This document shows, in pieces, positions 1 to 6,063 of a stretch of 19,825 nt of DNA. The stretch lies in the NCBI GenBank assembly GCA_900549645.1, contig URPD01000035.1:1-19825 (forward strand). The letters are read 5' to 3'. The translations under genes and the position numbers were made by a program. Under the pieces are notes generated by a model, which worked only from the letters and a program-made list of their open reading frames with translations, searched no databases and was not told where the DNA came from. This DNA is from an uncultured Eubacteriales bacterium (lineage in GTDB: Bacteria; Bacillota; Clostridia; Oscillospirales; Oscillospiraceae). Position 1 is the stretch's first letter. Every line of letters starts with the position of its first letter.

Positions 1-54
1 CTGCTTGAACAATTTGCGCTAAAAATATTTGTCTAACTTTTCGGGGTCACTTCA
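1..54 (-). mobile_element. Insertion sequence end (IS3/IS150-like), body to the left
   Basis: Read on the minus strand from 54 downwards, the sequence starts TGAAGTGACCCC and continues into AGTTAGACAAATATTTTTAG. The same 54 bases recur at 19719-19772 with only two differences, in inverted orientation. A terminal TGAAGTGACCCC followed by a short AT-rich stretch resembles the ends of IS3-family, IS150-group elements; that family call is from memory of the pattern, since no transposase is in view. The IS end lies 25 bp past the stop of the CobW-like gene at 80, so the IS sits just downstream of that operon. Confidence 0.6.
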
Positions 55-79
55 CTGCCGGCATGAGGCGATATTTTTA

Positions 80-1033
80 TCAATAGAACGTTGCAACGTC
101 CTGCGCCGGGGCTTCGCAGTCCTCGTGGCTGATGTAGGTCAGGACGGGTCCCTTGCGGCTGTACGCGCGGTGGAACTTGAAGTTCACCTTCGCGGTCAGT
201 ATGATCCATGAGTCGTCCGTCATAGTCTCGGCCTTGTCCCACTGGCACACCAGCGCCGCGAACTGTATATCCTCGACACAGCAGGTCATAACATGGCGAC
301 CCACGATGAAGCAGCCCGCAGGGATCTTCTTGCGCTTGAGTGCGCGGCACTTGAAGCGTACGGTCTTGCCCTCGTACTTCTTCGGATCCTCGGACATGTC
401 GCGGTACCACACGGCGTAGTCGTCGTCCCCGATATCGACGATGGGCGCGGTCAGGTCAAACGGGAGCGGATCCTCGATGTCGTCATACTCGACCTTGCCC
501 CCGGCGTATTCGTAGGCGATGTCGCTCCGGCGGGACGCGCCGCGGACTATCTTATGGAACTCCATCTTGTCCATGTTGGGCTTGAAGCGGTTGAACACAA
601 CCAGCTCGCAGCTCTTGAGCTTGTCGTACACCAGCTGGCGCATGTTATTATTATAGGTAAGGAAGGTACCCGCGTCGGCGAACATGAATTCCTGATACAC
701 CATCCAGCTCTCAGGCATCGCCGAATAGAGTACATCCAGCATCCACATGCCGTTGTATTCCACGACCACGCGCTCAGCCCGCGCCTCGCGAAGCCACTTT
801 TCAAGGTTCTCCGCCGTTAGCTCGCTCTGATCCTCAATGACATGGATGTATACGCTCTTGTCGGCAAACTGATCCGGAGCGTACTCCTCCTCGCCCTCCT
901 CGCAGACGAGGAGCATCGTGCGCTCGCCGTTGCAGAAGCGCTTGTCCTCCAGCGTTTCCTGTATGAATTTTGTCTTGCCGGATTCCAGAAAGCCCGTAAA
1001 GAGATATACGGGAACGTCGTTTCTTTCACTCAA
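80..1033 (-). CDS. CobW-like P-loop GTPase fused to a DUF1980/TIGR03943-like C-terminal domain
   Basis: 317 residues. Residues 14-21 (GFLESGKT) form a P-loop like that of the CobW/P47K G3E GTPases. The usual CxCC metal motif of CobW proteins is absent; only a lone Cys44 lies in the equivalent N-terminal stretch. The C-terminal third, with a VMTCC motif at 248-252 and an OB-like basic stretch before it, resembles the DUF1980/TIGR03943 (YcgQ) domain, which in other Firmicutes lies beside zinc-regulated CobW and permease genes. The start is a TTG at 1033-1031 that overlaps the TGA of the upstream CobW gene in TTGA, with AAGGAG 11 nt upstream, so translation is probably coupled. A role in metal (zinc) allocation is inferred from family and operon. 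The N-terminal GTPase assignment is firm; the C-terminal domain is less so. Confidence 0.8.
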   Translation of the reverse strand: MSERNDVPVYLFTGFLESGKTKFIQETLEDKRFCNGERTMLLVCEEGEEEYAPDQFADKSVYIHVIEDQSELTAENLEKWLREARAERVVVEYNGMWMLDVLYSAMPESWMVYQEFMFADAGTFLTYNNNMRQLVYDKLKSCELVVFNRFKPNMDKMEFHKIVRGASRRSDIAYEYAGGKVEYDDIEDPLPFDLTAPIVDIGDDDYAVWYRDMSEDPKKYEGKTVRFKCRALKRKKIPAGCFIVGRHVMTCCVEDIQFAALVCQWDKAETMTDDSWIILTAKVNFKFHRAYSRKGPVLTYISHEDCEAPAQDVATFY

Positions 1034-2148
1034 TGTTCAAACAGCTCCTTCAATGCCTGCTCGTTCAGCTTGGAACCTATCACGCAGAAGCGGCCGGTGA
1101 CGGCAGCGCCGCCGCGGCGGATATCGACCTCGCCGGGAACGTAGTCGAAGTAGAGCCAATCGCCGTCCTCAGCGTCAACGATGCCCTTCGCGCGGAGAAT
1201 GACGCCGTACTTGGCCTCGTCCTCAAGCGCAGAGAGGATGCCGCGCAGCACGGACTCGGTGAACTTGCGCGGGGTCTCCATGCCCCAGCTCGTGAACACC
1301 TCGTCGGCGTGATGATGGTGGTGATGCTCATGGTCGTGATCGTGGTCATGGCAGCCGCAGGTGCAGTGCTCGTCATGCTCATGCTCTTCGTGGTCATGGT
1401 CGTGATGATGCTCATGGTCATGCTCGTCATCGTCGTCATGGTCGTGGCAGCCGCAGGTGCAGTGCTCATCGTGCTCATGGTCATCATGGTCGTGATGATG
1501 GTGCTCATGGTCATGCTCGTGGTGGTGCTCATGCTCCATGTGCTCCAGCTCTTCGTGCAGCGCGTTGTGCTCCATCGCCTCGACTATCTGATCGCCGCTG
1601 AGCTTGTCCCACGGGGTGCTGATAAGTCCGGCCTTGGCGTTGAGCTGCTTGAGAAGCTCGGTCGCAGCGAGGATCTTTTCCGCGCTCGCGGTGTCGGTAC
1701 GGCTCATGACGATGAGGTCGGAGTTCTCGACCTGATCATTGAAAAACTCGCCGAAGTTGCGCATGTACATGCGGCACTTGCCCGCATCGACGACTGTGAC
1801 TCTTGCGCCGATGTGTGCGCCCTCGACCTGCTCCACTGCATGCGCCACGTCGCTGAGCTTGCCGACGCCGGACGGCTCGATGATGATACGGTCAGGAGCA
1901 TACTCGTCCATGACCTTCTTGAGTGCCTTCGTAAAGTCACCGACCAGCGTGCAGCAGATGCAGCCGGAATTCATTTCGGTTATCTGAACACCTGCGTCCT
2001 TGAGAAAGCCGCCGTCAATGGCGATCTCGCCGAATTCGTTCTCGATAAGAACGAGCTTTTCGTTTTTGTAGCCCTCGGCTATCAGCTTGCGGATTAGCGT
2101 AGTTTTGCCCGCGCCGAGAAAACCTGAGAATATATCAATCTTTGTCAT
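1030..2148 (-). CDS. CobW/ZNG1-family GTP-binding metallochaperone with His/Cys-rich linker
   Basis: 372 residues from the ATG at 2148, which has GGAGG 8 nt upstream; an in-frame ATG 48 nt further upstream has no good ribosome binding site and would place the start inside the promoter leader. Residues 9-16 (GFLGAGKT) are the P-loop, ENEFGE at 36-41 and EPSGVG at 91-96 are family motifs, and C63-I-C65-C66 is the metal-binding CxCC motif. Residues 199-280 form a linker of mostly His, Asp and Glu with two copies of an EHDEHCTCGCHDHD module (around 225-238 and 257-270). The CobW C-terminal domain follows (281-372). Such GTPases deliver zinc or cobalt to client enzymes; the long His/Cys linker argues for zinc or nickel binding or storage. 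It is the first gene of a two-gene operon. Confidence 0.92.
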   Translation of the reverse strand: MTKIDIFSGFLGAGKTTLIRKLIAEGYKNEKLVLIENEFGEIAIDGGFLKDAGVQITEMNSGCICCTLVGDFTKALKKVMDEYAPDRIIIEPSGVGKLSDVAHAVEQVEGAHIGARVTVVDAGKCRMYMRNFGEFFNDQVENSDLIVMSRTDTASAEKILAATELLKQLNAKAGLISTPWDKLSGDQIVEAMEHNALHEELEHMEHEHHHEHDHEHHHHDHDDHEHDEHCTCGCHDHDDDDEHDHEHHHDHDHEEHEHDEHCTCGCHDHDHDHEHHHHHHADEVFTSWGMETPRKFTESVLRGILSALEDEAKYGVILRAKGIVDAEDGDWLYFDYVPGEVDIRRGGAAVTGRFCVIGSKLNEQALKELFEH

Positions 2149-2178
2149 CGCAGATGCCTCCACATAATATTTTTCTAA

Positions 2179-2212
2179 AAATGTATTATAGCACACTTTG
2201 TCAATGCCTACA
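2179..2212 (-). promoter_or_regulatory. Promoter of the CobW operon
   Basis: On the minus strand a perfect -10 TATAAT lies at 2190-2185, with TTGTAG at 2213-2208 spaced 17 nt upstream. A perfect TTGACA also lies between them, but only 8 nt from TATAAT, so it would need a poorer -10. The leader would be about 30 nt. I saw no clear Zur-type palindrome. Confidence 0.5.
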
Positions 2213-2279
2213 AATATAATATCATACCCAGCCGCATAAAATTATTTTCAAAGACTCCCTATATGCGTGAAAAAAACTC

Positions 2280-2308
2280 TTGACATTTGGTAGCATGTCT
2301 GATAATAT
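2280..2308 (+). promoter_or_regulatory. tRNA-Ala promoter
   Basis: TTGACA at 2280-2285 is followed after 17 nt by TAATAT at 2303-2308, ending 13 bp before the mature 5' end of the tRNA. It lies outside the integrated element, so the host promoter still drives the reconstituted tRNA. Confidence 0.75.
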
Positions 2309-2321
2309 ACATCTTGCTCAT

Positions 2322-2400
<79 letters not shown>

Positions 2401-2416
2401 GCTCGGCAAAAGCAAG

Positions 2417-2455
2417 AAAAACCTTGAAATCACTTGATTTCAAGGTTTTTTCTTT
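2417..2455 (+). terminator. Element-supplied terminator behind tRNA-Ala
   Basis: AACCTTGAAATC (2420-2431), loop ACTT, and GATTTCAAGGTT (2436-2447) form a perfect 12-bp stem, extended by A/T pairs and followed by a T-rich run. It sits 20 bp past the tRNA CCA and inside the element, so it takes over termination from the host terminator now stranded at 9474-9510. Confidence 0.88.
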
Positions 2456-2500
2456 TCCAAAAGTGGGAAATACGCGGTATTCGCTATTTGAGCCTGTGCG

Positions 2501-2532
2501 CTTGATTTTTGATGGAAATTTTGAAAATCAAG
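2501..2532 (+). promoter_or_regulatory. Inverted repeat over the integrase leader
   Basis: CTTGATTTT (2501-2509) and AAAATCAAG (2524-2532) are perfect 9-bp complements with a 14-nt loop. The 3' arm runs into the Shine-Dalgarno AGAGG (2531-2535) of the integrase start at 2545, so a folded leader RNA would partly mask it. An operator for a DNA-binding protein is an equal alternative. Confidence 0.4.
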
Positions 2533-2544
2533 AGGTCAGGTATT

Positions 2545-3486
2545 ATGAAGAAAATCAAGTTGAATTGCGCCGCCACCATGGAGGAAACCTTTTCGGATTT
2601 CCTCACTTCCCGCAAAGCAAAGGGGCTTGCGGACAAGACTTTGCAAAGCTATGAACAGCAGTTCCGAGCCGTGGCGCGGCACTTGGATGTAAAAACGGAC
2701 ATTGCCATGCTCCAAAAGGCGGACTTGGATGCCATGATTGTTTCCATGCGGGAGGCGGGGCTTTCCTCCAACAGCATCAACAGCTACACACGCACCCTCA
2801 AATCCTTTTTCTCTTGGTGCAACGAGCAAGGAATTACCCGCCTCAATATCCCGCTCTACAAGGCCGAGGAAACCGTGAAAGAAACCTATTCGGATGCCGA
2901 ACTTTCGGTGCTGCTAAAAAAGCCCGACATTCGGAAAGCAACCTTTGCCGAATATCGGGATTGGGTGATTATCAACTTTCTGCTCAACTGCGGCTGCCGT
3001 GCCGCCACGGTTCGGGCGATTCAGATTCGGGATGTGGATTTGGACGGCGGCGTGGTGTTCTACCGCCACACAAAGAACAGGAAAACCCAAGTCATTCCCC
3101 TTTGCAGCCCCATGATAGCCATACTGCGGGAGTATCAGCGGTATAGAAACGGGGAAAGCACCGATTACCTCTTTTGCACGGAAACAGGCTCACAGCTAAC
3201 GGAGAACGGCCTACGGCAATCTATCGCAAGGTATAACGCGCGGCGCGGCGTTCAAAAAACCTCTATCCACCTGTTCCGCCACACATTCGCCCGAAAGTAT
3301 TTGATTGACTGTGGCGGGGACGCGTTCACCCTTCAAAAGCTATTGGGACATTCCACCCTTGCCATGACAAAACACTATTGCGCGATTTACGATGCGGACT
3401 TGACGAAAAACTATGACAACTTTTCCCCGCTGGCGCAAATGAAAGCGGGCAGCGCAAAAATCAAAATGAGCGACAAACGGCGCTGA
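2545..3486 (+). CDS. int: Tyrosine recombinase (integrase)
   Basis: 313 residues from the ATG at 2545 (AGAGG 9 nt upstream); an ATG pair 36 nt further upstream is in frame but lies inside an inverted repeat. A SAM-like N-terminal core-binding domain covers about residues 10-95. The catalytic domain has R152 (GCRAATV), K177 (HTKNRK), H242-x-x-R245 (HLFRHTFA), H269 (LLGHS) and the nucleophile Y278 (TKHY), so all active-site residues are present. There is no obvious N-terminal arm-binding domain beyond the first few basic residues, and the length is short to normal for element integrases. It lies 145 bp inside attL and should catalyse integration into, and with a directionality factor excision from, the tRNA-Ala site. 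Confidence 0.95.
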   Translation: MKKIKLNCAATMEETFSDFLTSRKAKGLADKTLQSYEQQFRAVARHLDVKTDIAMLQKADLDAMIVSMREAGLSSNSINSYTRTLKSFFSWCNEQGITRLNIPLYKAEETVKETYSDAELSVLLKKPDIRKATFAEYRDWVIINFLLNCGCRAATVRAIQIRDVDLDGGVVFYRHTKNRKTQVIPLCSPMIAILREYQRYRNGESTDYLFCTETGSQLTENGLRQSIARYNARRGVQKTSIHLFRHTFARKYLIDCGGDAFTLQKLLGHSTLAMTKHYCAIYDADLTKNYDNFSPLAQMKAGSAKIKMSDKRR

Positions 3487-3537
3487 CGGCTTTATACGGG
3501 GCGCGTGGGTGGCGGCGGTATTTATGGCAATGGAAAA

Positions 3538-3570
3538 GAGCGGGAGGCACAAAGGCTTCCCGCTCCCCTT
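3538..3570 (+). terminator. Terminator after integrase (possibly bidirectional)
   Basis: GAGCGGGAGGC (3538-3548) pairs with GCTTCCCGCTC (3555-3565) over 11 bp with one G-T wobble and loop ACAAAG. The T-tail is weak on the plus strand (CCCCTTAT). It sits between the convergent ends of the integrase (3486) and the minus-strand 60-aa gene (3574). Confidence 0.55.
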
Positions 3571-3573
3571 ATA

Positions 3574-3756
3574 TCAAAAATCAAATTCTCCGCTCTGGAT
3601 TCCATAAGCAGGAAAACCGCACCCCAATTCGTTTTGCAGAAAATAGGCAATTTCCGACACCATCACAAGAATATCGCCGTATTCCTCTTTCTTTTGGTCT
3701 GCCCTTATCTGTGCAAAGACAGCCCACAAGCTGTCCAGCGTTTCCTCTGTTGTCAT
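3574..3756 (-). CDS. Small acidic hypothetical protein (60 aa)
   Basis: I do not recognise a family. The protein is 60 residues and acidic, with a likely amphipathic helix through residues 5-45 and an aromatic C-terminus ending EFDF. The start ATG at 3756 has AAGGGG 7 nt upstream, and the gene begins 11 bp after the stop of the helix-turn-helix gene at 3768, so it is probably the last gene of the minus-strand operon. An overlapping frame (3581-3778) lacks a convincing ribosome binding site. Coding status rests on the ribosome binding site and operon spacing only. Confidence 0.55.
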   Translation of the reverse strand: MTTEETLDSLWAVFAQIRADQKKEEYGDILVMVSEIAYFLQNELGCGFPAYGIQSGEFDF

Positions 3757-3767
3757 ACGCTATCCCC

Positions 3768-4277
3768 TTAAAATTCAAATTTCTTTTTTAACGGCGCGGG
3801 AGAAACTTGTTTCTCCCCGCCGCATTTATTTATACTATTTATGTTATTTATATTTATTTCTCTATCCTCTGGCGTGTCATTGTTTACGGTTTGCGGCGTT
3901 CCAAAAGCGTCTGCCGTAAAGTCATAGCCGCCGTCCGTTTCGTCTTTCTCTGTATGCGTAGCGCGCTGTGGTGTTTCATAGAAATCATAAGTATTGCTGT
4001 CCCCACGCCGGACAAGATAGCCCTTATCCACCAGCCGCACAAATTGGTCGCGGTATGTAGAGGACGGCATACCCACCGCTTGCCGTATGGCAGCGGGCGA
4101 GAGCGCAAGCATAAAGCCGTTGGCGTTGGATGCAAAGTATAGATAAAGCATGAGCGCGTGCGCGCCGAGGTCGCGCGCCGCAGCTTGCCAATGACTGTTC
4201 TTTATCCCGAGGAAGTCAGACGAGGCGCGTTCTCTGTGAATCGCTACAAGCCGTTGGTTTGGAACTGTGTTCGGCAT
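3768..4277 (-). CDS. Winged helix-turn-helix protein, replication-initiator/DnaD-like
   Basis: 169 residues. Residues 38-92 read as a winged helix (GAHALMLYLYFAS, then AIRQAVGMPSSTYRDQFVRLVDKGYLVRR), the type found in plasmid or element replication initiators and DnaD-like proteins. An acidic linker, an Asn-rich stretch near 142-156 and a basic tail (KKKFEF) follow. The start at 4277 has AAGGAG 10 nt upstream. A DNA-binding role in element replication or regulation is inferred; a specific function is not shown. It lies in an operon with the 84-aa gene upstream and the 60-aa gene downstream. Confidence 0.7.
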   Translation of the reverse strand: MPNTVPNQRLVAIHRERASSDFLGIKNSHWQAAARDLGAHALMLYLYFASNANGFMLALSPAAIRQAVGMPSSTYRDQFVRLVDKGYLVRRGDSNTYDFYETPQRATHTEKDETDGGYDFTADAFGTPQTVNNDTPEDREININNINSINKCGGEKQVSPAPLKKKFEF

Positions 4278-4305
4278 TCTCCGTTTTCTCCTTTTCTATT
4301 GGAAA

Positions 4306-4331
4306 GGCAGGGAGGGAAAGCCCCTCCCGCC
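4306..4331 (-). terminator. Intercistronic hairpin (possible attenuator)
   Basis: GGGAGGG (4310-4316) and CCCTCCC (4322-4328) form a strong stem extended by GGC/GCC (4306-4308, 4329-4331) across a bulged base. On the minus strand the tail is only moderately T-rich (TGCCTTTCC). It lies between the 84-aa gene and the winged-helix gene, where it could attenuate transcription or stabilise the upstream message. Confidence 0.4.
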
Positions 4332-4340
4332 GATTATGTA

Positions 4341-4595
4341 TTATTTACCGAGGCTTTCTATCTTTTCATTCAGCCCGTCGATAGCGTCAAAGATTTCTGT
4401 CACATCCACCGTGGCGGAAATGCGGGAAAGAACTTCCTGCACAATTTCCTCTTTCATCTGTGCCATTTCCCGGCGGTGGTTTTCTTCATCAATCATGCAG
4501 CTATTCAGATACATCATGTTCAATGTGGTCTGCATTTTTTCATCCATGCCTTGAATGAAATAGTCAAACATACAATCCTTTTGAATGTTCCTCAT
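4341..4595 (-). CDS. Small coiled-coil hypothetical protein (84 aa)
   Basis: No family recognised. The protein is 84 residues, Met-rich in the first third (including TTLNMMYLNSCM), followed by a charged helical stretch (residues 38-84) with heptad-like hydrophobic spacing that predicts a coiled coil. The start is well supported by AAGGAGG 7 nt before the ATG at 4595. A consensus promoter lies about 65 bp upstream, so this is the first gene of the minus-strand operon that continues into the winged-helix and 60-aa genes. Confidence 0.7.
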   Translation of the reverse strand: MRNIQKDCMFDYFIQGMDEKMQTTLNMMYLNSCMIDEENHRREMAQMKEEIVQEVLSRISATVDVTEIFDAIDGLNEKIESLGK

Positions 4596-4658
4596 CTTCT
4601 GGCCTCCTTTCTTTCGATTTTATATCTGAAAGTGTGTTTTTCTTAACTTTCTAAGTAT

Positions 4659-4687
4659 ATTATATCAAAATTTTTTATTTGAATCAA
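4659..4687 (-). promoter_or_regulatory. Promoter of the minus-strand small-gene operon
   Basis: On the minus strand TTGATT (4687-4682) is followed after exactly 17 nt by TATAAT (4664-4659). The spacer is AT-rich. The leader to the ATG at 4595 would be about 55-60 nt. Confidence 0.75.
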
Positions 4688-4744
4688 AGAAAGGGGGCAT
4701 TATGAAAACCCTGTGAAAAAGGGGGTGGCGGGGTGTATTACGGG

Positions 4745-4798
4745 AAAAACAAGAAAATCGGAGCGGATTGGCCTTTGCCGTGGCCTACCCCGCTCCGA
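4745..4798 (-). terminator. Terminator after the XRE regulator
   Basis: On the minus strand TCGGAGCGG and CCGCTCCGA form a 9-bp stem, with an inner GGCC/GGCC pairing in the loop, followed by ATTTTCTTGTTTTT. It lies 33 bp past the XRE stop codon and separates that gene from the promoter at 4659-4687. Confidence 0.8.
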
Positions 4799-4830
4799 AG
4801 TGATATTTTCGTTTCCCGTTACCGCTGCCG

Positions 4831-5250
4831 TCAATACAGCGTTTCCTCATTTTCCGCAAACAGCTTGTCATTCACGGTGAATAAATCCATCCCGTTCAGA
4901 ATCCCATACAGAATAACTGCATCCCGCTTATTCTTGGGGTAAAGCTGAGCAAGCCCGCATTGCTTCAAAAGCTCCTGCGTTTCCTCCAATGTGGCGTTCA
5001 GACCGAAGCACAGGCACAAAAGGCGGCTGCGGGAGGGATTTCGCCGCCCCGAAAAGACTTGGTGCAGATATACTTCACTCATGCCGGACTGTTTCGCGAG
5101 CGTCGCCTTGGAGAGCTTTCGCTTCTGGAAAAGCTGGTTTAATAAATCGCACACATTACCGCTGTTAAAGTTTTCCTGATTCTCTGACAGGAATTGATCG
5201 AGGTTTTCCGCCTCCATCAGCTCTTGCCGGAGATTATTTGTGTCTTTCAC
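4831..5250 (-). CDS. XRE-family helix-turn-helix regulator
   Basis: 139 residues from a GTG at 5250, about 30 nt downstream of a good minus-strand promoter; the open frame extends far upstream through the kinase gene, but that part is the antisense shadow of the kinase. The helix-turn-helix lies at about 44-95 (LSKATLAKQSGMSEVYLHQVFSGRRNPSRSRLLCLCFGL), a Cro/CI-like fold, with a helical N-terminal extension (LDQFLSENQENF) and a C-terminal tail. It is transcribed divergently from the kinase gene, and the two promoters overlap at their -10 boxes, so autoregulation and control of the kinase module are likely. An alternative start is the ATG at residue 12. Confidence 0.85.
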   Translation of the reverse strand: MKDTNNLRQELMEAENLDQFLSENQENFNSGNVCDLLNQLFQKRKLSKATLAKQSGMSEVYLHQVFSGRRNPSRSRLLCLCFGLNATLEETQELLKQCGLAQLYPKNKRDAVILYGILNGMDLFTVNDKLFAENEETLY

Positions 5251-5262
5251 TTCCTCACCGCC

Positions 5263-5318
5263 TTTACAACCGCGTGTTTTCTTTGTATAATCATACTGAT
5301 TTCGATAAGCAAAATCAA
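5263..5318. promoter_or_regulatory. Overlapping divergent promoters, XRE gene and kinase gene
   Basis: Plus strand: TTTACA (5263-5268), 17 nt, TATAAT (5286-5291), towards the kinase. Minus strand: TTGATT (5318-5313), 17 nt, TATGAT (5295-5290), towards the XRE gene. The two -10 boxes share bases 5290-5291, so polymerases cannot occupy both at once. The arrangement is that of a switch controlled by the XRE protein. Confidence 0.75.
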
Positions 5319-5343
5319 TATGCGCTTTGCATAGCATAAGGGG

Positions 5344-6051
5344 GTGAGCGCCATTTATCAGTATTTGTTGTCGAGCATCGATGCGGAATATGAAACCGTA
5401 AAGACAATCAAAAACAGTGAGCGCGACTGTGTTTCGCTTCTGCAAAACAAACAGAACGGAACGCGCTTTATTTTTCGGCATTATCAAGGAAGCGGCGAGG
5501 TATATCGAAAGCTGCTTTCCGTTTCCTGCCCCAATTTGCCGAAAATTATGGAGGCAGCGGAGCAGGACGGCATGGTGGCGGTGCTGGAAGAATACATACA
5601 GGGAGATTCCCTTGCCTTTCTTCTGGCCGGAGCGTGCCTTACCCCCGCAGAGGCACGGAAGATCACTTTGCAGCTCTGCAACGCCCTGTGGGTACTGCAC
5701 TCTATGGGCGCGGTGCATCGGGACATCAAGCCGGAAAATGTGATTGTACGGGGCAGCGAGGCGGTACTCATCGACTTTGACGCTTCCCGCATTTTCAAAA
5801 GCGGCACAAACCAAGACACACAGATTTTGGGAACCACGGGCTATGCCGCGCCGGAGCAATACGGCATTACACAGACCGACGAGCGGGCAGACATCTATTC
5901 TCTTGGTGTACTGCTGAATATCATGCTCACGGGAAAGCACCCGTCCAAGGAACTGGCCAGTGGAAGGCTGGGGCGTATTGTGCAGAAATGCACCATGGTA
6001 AATCCGAAGAAACGATACAAAAGCGTGCTTTATCTGATGGAAGCGCTTTAA
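5344..6051 (+). CDS. Small Ser/Thr protein kinase (soluble, minimal)
   Basis: Up to 235 residues. HRD at 125-127 with K129 and N132 (HRDIKPEN), DFD at 144-146 in place of DFG, APE at 169-171 and DIYSLG at 183-188 define a Hanks-type kinase. The N-lobe is odd: no glycine-rich loop is visible, and the beta3 lysine position holds Arg45 (FIFRHY), with Glu52 as its likely alphaC partner. No membrane segment or sensor domain is present. The start is uncertain: the GTG at 5344 lies inside a near-perfect Shine-Dalgarno (AAGGGGGTGA, 5338-5347), whereas an in-frame ATT at 5353 sits 8 nt after it, so initiation at AUU is plausible. The next gene, 12 nt downstream, encodes a zinc-ribbon membrane protein that is a likely partner or substrate. 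Confidence 0.88.
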   Translation: MSAIYQYLLSSIDAEYETVKTIKNSERDCVSLLQNKQNGTRFIFRHYQGSGEVYRKLLSVSCPNLPKIMEAAEQDGMVAVLEEYIQGDSLAFLLAGACLTPAEARKITLQLCNALWVLHSMGAVHRDIKPENVIVRGSEAVLIDFDASRIFKSGTNQDTQILGTTGYAAPEQYGITQTDERADIYSLGVLLNIMLTGKHPSKELASGRLGRIVQKCTMVNPKKRYKSVLYLMEAL

Positions 6052-6063
6052 GGAGAGAATAGA

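Noticed and set aside
1310..1540. Short repeats that look CRISPR-like
   Set aside because: They are irregular, in frame and encode the His/Cys-rich linker; there is no constant repeat-spacer period.
1033..2097. 354-aa plus-strand open frame rich in Val and Met
   Set aside because: It is the antisense of the His-rich CobW gene; the repeats of GTC/ATG simply mirror His/Asp codons, and it has no homology-like pattern.
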